A stretch of DNA of 48,802 bases from an uncultured Eudoraea sp. (GTDB lineage Bacteria > Bacteroidota > Bacteroidia > Flavobacteriales > Flavobacteriaceae): positions 1-48,802 of the forward strand of contig CAJQNH010000045.1 of NCBI GenBank assembly GCA_905479615.1, written 5' to 3'. Positions 42,979-48,802 of this stretch are shown in pieces (within the stretch, counting starts at the first letter, position 1; each line of letters opens with the position of its first letter). Position numbers and translations under genes: made by a program. Below the pieces are notes generated by a model. That model searched no databases. It was not told where the DNA came from and was given only the letters and a program-made list of their open reading frames with translations.

Positions 42979-44370
42979 ATGACGTTAATAAAATCAATTT
43001 CAGGCATAAGAGGTACAATAGGCGGGAAGCCTAACGACAATCTCACTCCCATTGATACTGTAAAATTTGCAGCAGCTTATGGCACATGGCTAAAAAGTTA
43101 TTCCCAATCAGATAATTTGAAGGTGGTTGTGGGACGGGATGCCCGGCTATCGGGTGAAATGATTCAGAATTTAGTGGTTTCTACTTTGGTCGGACTCGGA
43201 ATAGATGTTATAGACCTTGGGTTGTCTACTACTCCTACTGTGGAAATAGCAGTTCCCCTTGAAAAAGCCAATGGGGGTATTATACTTACGGCGAGTCACA
43301 ATCCAAAACAATGGAATGCCTTAAAACTATTAAATGAAAAGGGTGAATTTCTTGATGCTGCGGAAGGCGCAATTATTCTTGAAATAGCAGAAAAAGAAGA
43401 TTTTGATTTTTCGGAGGTAGATGATTTGGGGTCAATTATTAAAAATGATGCTTATATAGATATACATATCGATGAAGTACTGGAACTACCTTTGGTAGAT
43501 GCGAATACCATACGAAAGGCAGGTTTTAAAGTTGTGGTAGACGGTGTAAACTCCACGGGAGGTATAGCCATCCCTAAACTACTAGAGACTCTGGGTGTTG
43601 AAGTTATAAAGCTATATTGCGATCCTACGGGTCATTTTCCACATAATCCTGAACCTTTGAAAGAACATTTAGGAGATATCTGTGAGCTTGTGATAAAGGA
43701 AAAAGCCGATTTTGGAATAGTAGTTGATCCGGATGTTGATCGTTTGGCATTCATTAGTAATGATGGCGAAATGTTTGGAGAAGAATACACCTTAGTGGCT
43801 TGTGCAGACTATGTGCTCGGTAAAACTCCTGGAAACACTGTTTCCAATTTGTCCTCTTCCAGAGCATTGCGGGATATCACCCTAAAGCATGGGGGCTCAT
43901 ATACTGCGGCTGCCGTAGGTGAAGTCAATGTAGTTGCCCAAATGAAGGCCATTAATGCGATCATTGGAGGAGAAGGGAATGGAGGTATTATTTATCCTCA
44001 AAGCCATTATGGAAGAGATTCCCTAGTAGGTACAGCGCTATTTTTAATGCTAATGGCAGAACGCGGGGGGACGGTAAGCGATCTACGGAAAAGTTATCCC
44101 ACCTATTTTATGAGCAAGAAAAAGATTCAGCTTACACCAGAGCTTAATGTAGACGAGGTATTATTGCAAATGGCTGAAAAATACAAGGAAGAAAAGCATT
44201 CCACCATAGATGGTGTTAAAATTGACTTTGCGAACTCTTGGGTTCACCTGAGAAAATCGAATACAGAGCCAATTATCAGGATATATACAGAAGCTCCTGG
44301 TCAGACTGAGGCAGATGATCTTGCACAAAAAGTAATAAAGGAAATAGAAGAGATTACATCTCCCATGTAA
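42979..44370 (+). CDS. glmM: Phosphoglucosamine mutase (phosphohexomutase family)
   Basis: Interconverts glucosamine-6- and -1-phosphate for UDP-GlcNAc, needed by peptidoglycan and LPS. 463 residues, four-domain alpha-D-phosphohexomutase fold. The phosphoserine is S106 in LTASHNPKQWNAL. The Mg loop is DPDVDR (250-255). The sugar-binding loop GGEGNGGIIYP and phosphate-binding loop RKSNTEPIIRIYTEA complete the set. The sugar loop is of the GEGNGG type shared with archaeal and Bacteroidota mutases rather than the GEQSGH of E. coli GlmM, so phosphomannomutase activity is also possible. Its stop codon abuts the stop of the converging acyltransferase with no gap. Confidence 0.88.
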   Translation: MTLIKSISGIRGTIGGKPNDNLTPIDTVKFAAAYGTWLKSYSQSDNLKVVVGRDARLSGEMIQNLVVSTLVGLGIDVIDLGLSTTPTVEIAVPLEKANGGIILTASHNPKQWNALKLLNEKGEFLDAAEGAIILEIAEKEDFDFSEVDDLGSIIKNDAYIDIHIDEVLELPLVDANTIRKAGFKVVVDGVNSTGGIAIPKLLETLGVEVIKLYCDPTGHFPHNPEPLKEHLGDICELVIKEKADFGIVVDPDVDRLAFISNDGEMFGEEYTLVACADYVLGKTPGNTVSNLSSSRALRDITLKHGGSYTAAAVGEVNVVAQMKAINAIIGGEGNGGIIYPQSHYGRDSLVGTALFLMLMAERGGTVSDLRKSYPTYFMSKKKIQLTPELNVDEVLLQMAEKYKEEKHSTIDGVKIDFANSWVHLRKSNTEPIIRIYTEAPGQTEADDLAQKVIKEIEEITSPM

Positions 44371-45258
44371 TTAGGACGCTGTTTGTGGAACTTTGTCGCT
44401 ATGCTTCCACCGTCGGTGGGTCCATAAATAATACTCAGGGCGTTCTTTTATCTGCTGTTCTGTGAGCCTGAGGAATTTCTCGGTGATCTCATTTTTTTTG
44501 GTACTTTTTCCGTTGGTGGTAATTGGAATAAACTCTGCATTGTAATAGCCTCGTTTCACTTTGGAAACTTTTAAAAATACTACGGCTAAGTCTAATTTTT
44601 GCGCCAACGCCTCCGCTCCATTAAAAACAGGCACCTTGACACCCATAAAAGTACTCCAAAATTGGGCTCTGTTGGCCATCGGGGATTGATCACTTACCAT
44701 TCCGTAAACACTACGAATCGATTGTTGCTCGTTGCGAATGACTGTTTTAACCGTTTCTCCTTGCTCTATGGGAGTAGTATTCCATTTTGCTCTCATTTTT
44801 TTTATTAAACGATCGAAATATTGGTTATCAATTTTTTGATATACAGCATATCCTTTAGACGTGACATAGTTATTCATACTCACGTTCCATTCCCAGTTGG
44901 CATAATGTGAACAGACTATTAGTATACTTTTCTCTTTTTCGATCTCCTTGATTACCTCAATATTCAGCACATTAAATCGCTTTTTTACTTGTTCTTTGGT
45001 AAGATGCATAGTTTTTATCATTTCCAAAAAAAGATCACATAAATGCCTGTAAAATCGTTTGCGCACTAGAATTAATTCCTCTTCTGATTTCTCCGGAAAG
45101 GTCAATTTTAAATTATCTCTAACAACTTTTTTGCGGTAACCAATAACATAATACAGCAGAAAAAACACCAAATTAGAAAAGCCATAAAAAAGATGATACG
45201 GAAGGATTGAAATCAGCCATAAAAAGGGATAGGACAAAATATAAACAAGTAGCTGCAT
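44371..45258 (-). CDS. Lipid A biosynthesis acyltransferase (LpxL/HtrB-like)
   Basis: 295-residue inner-membrane acyltransferase that adds a secondary acyl chain to lipid A. An N-terminal hydrophobic segment (about 2-40) anchors it. The catalytic HX4(D/E) motif is CSHYANWEW with H118 and E123. DQSPMANRAQFWSTFMG and EYYLWTHRRWKH near the C terminus are also typical of the family. It is divergent from the rhomboid gene, sharing a palindromic promoter region, and ends flush against glmM. Confidence 0.92.
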   Translation of the reverse strand: MQLLVYILSYPFLWLISILPYHLFYGFSNLVFFLLYYVIGYRKKVVRDNLKLTFPEKSEEELILVRKRFYRHLCDLFLEMIKTMHLTKEQVKKRFNVLNIEVIKEIEKEKSILIVCSHYANWEWNVSMNNYVTSKGYAVYQKIDNQYFDRLIKKMRAKWNTTPIEQGETVKTVIRNEQQSIRSVYGMVSDQSPMANRAQFWSTFMGVKVPVFNGAEALAQKLDLAVVFLKVSKVKRGYYNAEFIPITTNGKSTKKNEITEKFLRLTEQQIKERPEYYLWTHRRWKHSDKVPQTAS

Positions 45259-45275
45259 GCGAAATAAACTATGCG

Positions 45276-45293
45276 CAAATATAGCTATATTTG
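45276..45293. promoter_or_regulatory. Palindromic divergent promoter: two -7 elements 2 bp apart
   Basis: CAAATATA (45276-45283; TATATTTG on the minus strand), GC, then TATATTTG (45286-45293) on the plus strand. Both match TAnnTTTG perfectly and together form an inverted repeat that extends to GCGC on the left and GGCGC on the right. Distances to the start codons are 17 bp (acyltransferase) and 12 bp (rhomboid). Neither has a clear -33 TTG. Confidence 0.55.
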
Positions 45294-45305
45294 GCGCTTA
45301 ATTAA

Positions 45306-45965
45306 ATGGATAGTTTTATGAATATGCATCTTGCAACTATCGCAATAATGGCGGTAAATGTTTTGATATCCCTCAAAGGTTTTAACGATGTTGTGTTTTT
45401 CGATCGCTATAAGTTTGCAATTGGGGCAATAAAGGCAGGGCAGCGCGATAGAATGGTGACTTCAGGATTTCTTCATGTGGATATTTCCCATCTCTTCATG
45501 AATATGTTTACGCTATATTTCTTTGCTCCTGTTGTAATCAACTGGTTTGGATGGGAAAAATTTTTAATTATTTATTTTGTTAGTCTTATAGCCGGAAGTT
45601 TATTGGCCCTTTTTTTTCACAAGGATGAACCTTTTTATAGCGCCGTGGGAGCAAGTGGTGCAGTTACCGGAGTTTTATATGCCGCCATTTTACTCCAACC
45701 TGATATGCAACTGGGAATCATGTTTATTCCAATTCCAATCCCGGCATATATTCTGGGTCTTGCCTACATGCTATATTCAATTTATGGAATGAAAAAACGC
45801 CTGGGTAATATTGGACATACTGCACATTTCGGAGGGGCTATAGGAGGATACGCAACAACTTTACTTTTTAAACCAGATCTTATAATTACCGATACCACAA
45901 TGGTAATACTTCTTGCTATTCCAATAGTGATATTATTTGTTCTGGAGAAATTAGGTAAAATCTAA
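45306..45965 (+). CDS. Rhomboid-family intramembrane serine protease
   Basis: 219 residues, six predicted transmembrane helices, the size of the minimal bacterial rhomboid core. The catalytic serine is S117 in VGASGAVTG, and the catalytic histidine is H174 in HTAHFGGAIGG. The conserved H-x-x-N-x-x region in helix 2 is SHLFMNM (residues 61-67). So the dyad and oxyanion residues are intact. Cleaves transmembrane substrates in the inner membrane; substrates unknown. It is the only gene of its transcript and divergent from the lipid A acyltransferase. Confidence 0.93.
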   Translation: MDSFMNMHLATIAIMAVNVLISLKGFNDVVFFDRYKFAIGAIKAGQRDRMVTSGFLHVDISHLFMNMFTLYFFAPVVINWFGWEKFLIIYFVSLIAGSLLALFFHKDEPFYSAVGASGAVTGVLYAAILLQPDMQLGIMFIPIPIPAYILGLAYMLYSIYGMKKRLGNIGHTAHFGGAIGGYATTLLFKPDLIITDTTMVILLAIPIVILFVLEKLGKI

Positions 45966-46129
45966 TTGCAAGCAACAAAAAAAGAGGTATTGCCCTACAA
46001 CAAGTACTGGAAAAAACCATCAATTAAAATCAAAAAATTTACCGTTTATCGAAAAAAGTAGGATTTTATATACCTTATTTGTTTTTTGGCCGTTAATTAA
46101 GTGCCCAAATTTAATTAAAATACCTGCTT
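45966..46129. other. Intergenic region, rhomboid / LVIVD gene
   Basis: 164 bp without a gene. It contains two copies of TTAATTAA (46093-46100 and about 46112-46118) around a GTGCCCAAAT core shortly before the LVIVD ATG. No exact TAnnTTTG element or strong hairpin was found. Confidence 0.3.
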
Positions 46130-47773
46130 ATGTTTAAAAGAGTCCCTTGTGTATTAATGGCCTTAATGGTCTTTTTTCTATCATGTAGCGACGAAACTAC
46201 TGTCTTTCAGGACGAATTGCAGGATGATGTTTTTTTAGAAAACAGCGAGGCTAAGCTTGTAAGCAGTATCTCCTATGATAAATCAGGTGTACTCGATATC
46301 TTCGAGGAAGAACAATTAACAAACAAGTCTTTTGGTACTGCCAAGGCCGAGCAGGCAGGTGATTATCCCTTAACTCTGGTTGCACAGGTTAAATCTCCAA
46401 CTTATCAGGGCAGAGATAACCTTACAGCCTCCCATGTGCATGTTGATGGTAATTATGCTTATGTCTCATACAACACTGCCGGCGAAGATTATTTTGGTGC
46501 TCTGGATATTATTGATGTTAGTAACCCGTATAGTCCCAGAGTAACTTCCAGGTTATTCTATATAAATGCAGATATGAATTCCTTACAATATAAGGATGGT
46601 TATTTATTTGCAGTAGGAGGTGTTAATGCCGAAACTTCGGTCACAGCTACTTCTAATTCATTTGTAGCTAAAATTGCAGTAGTAAATGGCAGGTTTAGCC
46701 TGGGATCAGGTATTATCTACGGTTTTCAGGAAGGCTTTAATGCTAATGATATTTCTATTGAGAATAGCAAAGTTTTGGTAACCAGTGGTAAAGATGGCTC
46801 CTTAACCGCTTATGATCAATCAGATTTATCTGTGTTAAATGAAGTTCCATTTGCTGATTTGCGCTCATTATCAGTAAATAATGGTTCTATTGCGCTCCTA
46901 AATGCAGGAACCGGAATAACTATTGTTGACTCAAATTTCCTAACACTTAAGGAAATATCAATTTCTTCCGACCTTGGATTGGCATCTAAGAAAATAATAG
47001 ATTTTACCGGAGACAAAATAATTGTTTCTGAAGGAAATAAAGGCGCCGGGGTATATAGCTATTCTACGGGTAGTCTTTTAGAGTATATACCTATTTTGGT
47101 AAATCCTGATGGAGTAGAACAGGCAGATAAAGTAACCAATGCAGTGGCTTCCAATGAAGGCGTATTATTAATGGCAAATGGTGGTGCCGGACTTTGTTTA
47201 TCTGAAGAAAATGGGAATGCCGCAGATCTTTTTGGAATAATTGAATTAGAGGGATCAATTAACTATGTGGCCTCCAAGGATGATTATATTTTTGCCGCTT
47301 CGGGTAGAGAGGGACTTCAGATTATAAAACTAAACAGACCCAGTGCGAGCCTTGAGGCAGAATGCTCAAATACTCCTAAATATTCGGGGAGTCCCGATTT
47401 AAATGTTAGTCAAGGACAAGATTTGGCTTATAGCGGTTCTAAAAGATTTAAAAAATTTGATGTTAGCGGAAATTTACTTTTATGTGGCTCATGGACGGTT
47501 AGAGAAGCTGTTAATATCAATGAAAATGGTTCTTTTGCCATGTCTGGTTCCATTGTTGTAGCAAGAAATAATAAGCGTAGAAATGTAACCGTAAAAGAGG
47601 GTGCAACATTAAAAATAGAGGGAGATGTAACGATTTATGGTGATTTAATACTAAACGATGGCGCTACTCTAGAATTTTTAGGTGACTCCAAGGCAAATAT
47701 ATTTGGAGAAGTTATTGAGAATGGTGATGTAACGATCACGGGTGACTTTGAGGATATCCGAGGAGCATTCTAA
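46130..47773 (+). CDS. LVIVD-repeat lipoprotein with C-terminal beta-helix-like domain
   Basis: 547 residues. The lipobox FLSC gives an acylated cysteine at residue 19, so it is an outer-membrane or surface lipoprotein. Residues ~75-410 contain the repeated blades of an LVIVD-type beta-propeller: YAYVSYNTAG...ALDIIDVSNPYSPRV, YLFAVGG, LLNAGTGITIVDS, YIFAASGREGLQIIKL. Residues ~430-547 are a separate domain of short alternating beta strands and Asn/Gly turns (VNINENGSFAMSGSIVV, GATLKIEGDVTIYGDLIL), which looks like a right-handed beta-helix or polymer-type repeat. No catalytic residues are recognised. Stands alone and ends at a strong terminator. Confidence 0.85.
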   Translation: MFKRVPCVLMALMVFFLSCSDETTVFQDELQDDVFLENSEAKLVSSISYDKSGVLDIFEEEQLTNKSFGTAKAEQAGDYPLTLVAQVKSPTYQGRDNLTASHVHVDGNYAYVSYNTAGEDYFGALDIIDVSNPYSPRVTSRLFYINADMNSLQYKDGYLFAVGGVNAETSVTATSNSFVAKIAVVNGRFSLGSGIIYGFQEGFNANDISIENSKVLVTSGKDGSLTAYDQSDLSVLNEVPFADLRSLSVNNGSIALLNAGTGITIVDSNFLTLKEISISSDLGLASKKIIDFTGDKIIVSEGNKGAGVYSYSTGSLLEYIPILVNPDGVEQADKVTNAVASNEGVLLMANGGAGLCLSEENGNAADLFGIIELEGSINYVASKDDYIFAASGREGLQIIKLNRPSASLEAECSNTPKYSGSPDLNVSQGQDLAYSGSKRFKKFDVSGNLLLCGSWTVREAVNINENGSFAMSGSIVVARNNKRRNVTVKEGATLKIEGDVTIYGDLILNDGATLEFLGDSKANIFGEVIENGDVTITGDFEDIRGAF

Positions 47774-47790
47774 AACCCGACTTCATAAAT

Positions 47791-47824
47791 AAAAAAGCCC
47801 TTACAAAGTTGTAAGGGCTTTTTT
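47791..47824. terminator. Bidirectional terminator between LVIVD and TlpA-type genes
   Basis: AAAAAAGCCCTTACAA (47791-47806) pairs perfectly with its complement at 47809-47824, leaving a nominal 2-base loop that opens to about eight. A and T runs on the two ends supply U tracts for both converging transcripts. Confidence 0.88.
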
Positions 47825-47841
47825 ATTGAATTAACTAATTG

Positions 47842-48802
47842 TTATTGCAACAACTGTGCAATCTTATTTTCAAGGGCAGGGCCTCTTAAATCTTTTGCAA
47901 TAATAACTCCGTTTTCGTCGAGGATGAATGTTGCAGGGATTGCCTTAACATTATAGAGTTCAGCGATTTCATCAAAATATTGAACATTTGAAACGTGGTT
48001 CCAGACTAAACCATCGTCTTCAATTGCCTTTGTCCAGTCTTCAGCCCGCCTGTCTAAAGAAACTCCAAGAATATTCAACCCTTTGTCATGGTATTTGTTA
48101 TAAACCTGAACTACATTGGGATTCTCTGCTCTGCAAGGTTTACACCATGCGGCCCAAAAATCTACTATAGTTATTTTTCCCAAAACATCGTTAAGAGCCA
48201 ACTCATCACCAGTAGGGGTTGGAGCAGAAAAATTTGGTGCCTTTACGCCAATTGAAGTACTTACTAGCTTATCAAGTTTATTTTTTATTCGTTGTCCCAC
48301 AACAGTTTCTTTTATCGTTGGTGTGAGTGTCTCATACAATTCCAGAATTTCATTTTCGGGAAGTGCCTTAGTTGCCAGGACCTTTTCAATGATCAATGCC
48401 GAAATAAGGGCCTCTGGATGTTCTTTAGCAAATTTCAGTTCAAAAGTTTTGGCTTCTTCTTGTAATTCAAAGTATTCATCCCTCAAAGATGTCATCGAAG
48501 CCGTATCCTGATGTGCAGTGGCGTTCCTCATTTCATCAGACATAGATCTTGCCCTTTGAGCCAGGCTTCTTGATTCTTCCAGAAAATTAGCGAATAAGTC
48601 ATTTTGTAAGGTGCCTTTCATTTCGGCAAAAGCCAGGCTGTCTTTTTGCGCATTGACCTCTATAGAACCGTTTTCCAGAACTACAGGAATATTACCTCGC
48701 ACCCTGTTTATTAATAAATAATGAAGCTCCGGCATTTCAGAGGTTCCTGTAAATGTAAACTTTCCGTTTTCTAACAAAGCAGTGTCTACCTCAATTAACT
48801 GA
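47842..48802 (-). CDS. TlpA-type thiol-disulfide reductase, 3' part (5' end outside window)
   Basis: Frame is open through the right edge: QLIEVDTALLENGKFTF reads on without a start, so the N terminus is outside and the TTG at 48777 is internal. About 320 residues are visible. The first ~180 form a DUF4369-like beta and helical region (NGSIEVNAQKDSLAFAEMKGT, then a helical section), and the last ~140 form an AhpC/TSA-thioredoxin domain beginning IGVKAPNFSAPTPTG. The redox motif WCKPC is at 48133-48147, in VDFWAAWCKPCRAENP. The cis-proline segment AIPATFILDENG follows. Proteins of this layout act in the periplasm. Ends at the shared terminator. Confidence 0.93.
   Translation of the reverse strand, partial: QLIEVDTALLENGKFTFTGTSEMPELHYLLINRVRGNIPVVLENGSIEVNAQKDSLAFAEMKGTLQNDLFANFLEESRSLAQRARSMSDEMRNATAHQDTASMTSLRDEYFELQEEAKTFELKFAKEHPEALISALIIEKVLATKALPENEILELYETLTPTIKETVVGQRIKNKLDKLVSTSIGVKAPNFSAPTPTGDELALNDVLGKITIVDFWAAWCKPCRAENPNVVQVYNKYHDKGLNILGVSLDRRAEDWTKAIEDDGLVWNHVSNVQYFDEIAELYNVKAIPATFILDENGVIIAKDLRGPALENKIAQLLQ

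Overview
The window is an AT-rich bacterial chromosome segment, almost certainly from a marine-type Flavobacteriaceae (Bacteroidota). This rests on gene content and order: ilvDBNC with class II IlvC, a leuCD-synthase-leuB cluster, an E1 alpha/beta fusion, DUF2911, OmpA-type lipoproteins, and HsdR_N next to holA. Many start codons are also preceded by a TAnnTTTG element, the -7 box of the Bacteroidota primary sigma factor, often very close to the ATG. I cannot name a genus. No tRNA, rRNA, CRISPR, IS element or prophage was seen.

Region 1 (1-11141) is branched-chain amino acid synthesis. ilvD (5' cut by the window edge), ilvB, ilvN and ilvC run rightward and are followed closely by a GapN-like NADP aldehyde dehydrogenase that could supply NADPH to IlvC. 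Converging on them is leuC-leuD-synthase-leuB. The synthase carries the pyruvate-pocket residues of citramalate synthase, so the cluster may make isoleucine precursor as well as, or instead of, leucine precursor.

Region 2 (11498-27347) is housekeeping and envelope: a DUF2911/TPR exported protein, recG, an M1 aminopeptidase and patatin pair, two OmpA-like coiled-coil proteins (one with a degenerate peptidoglycan-binding motif), an M20 amidohydrolase with an exported DsrE protein, a UvrD/PcrA helicase, a GH16 lipoprotein, a Sua5/YrdC tRNA-modification enzyme and a GT2 glycosyltransferase. Region 3 (27360-38388) holds a stand-alone HsdR_N nuclease-like domain, holA, DoxX, the E1 fusion, a large outer-membrane protein combining a catalytically dead M1 domain with a beta-barrel, a LOG-family protein and uvrA.

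Region 4 (38664-40595) is the most interesting part. A LexA-like (XRE-S24) self-cleaving repressor is divergent from a two-gene operon encoding a 59-residue protein ending in a sliding-clamp-binding motif and a TIGR03915-type putative DNA repair protein. Between them is a dense array of TTCC/GGAA operator-like repeats flanked by two outward-facing promoters. It looks like a small damage-inducible repair module, and the radical-SAM protein that usually accompanies TIGR03915 is not adjacent.

Region 5 (40620-48802) carries a gamma-glutamyltransferase lipoprotein, an ACP phosphodiesterase, a GlmM-type mutase, a lipid A acyltransferase and a rhomboid protease that share a palindromic divergent promoter, an LVIVD-repeat lipoprotein, and a TlpA-type thioredoxin cut by the right edge.
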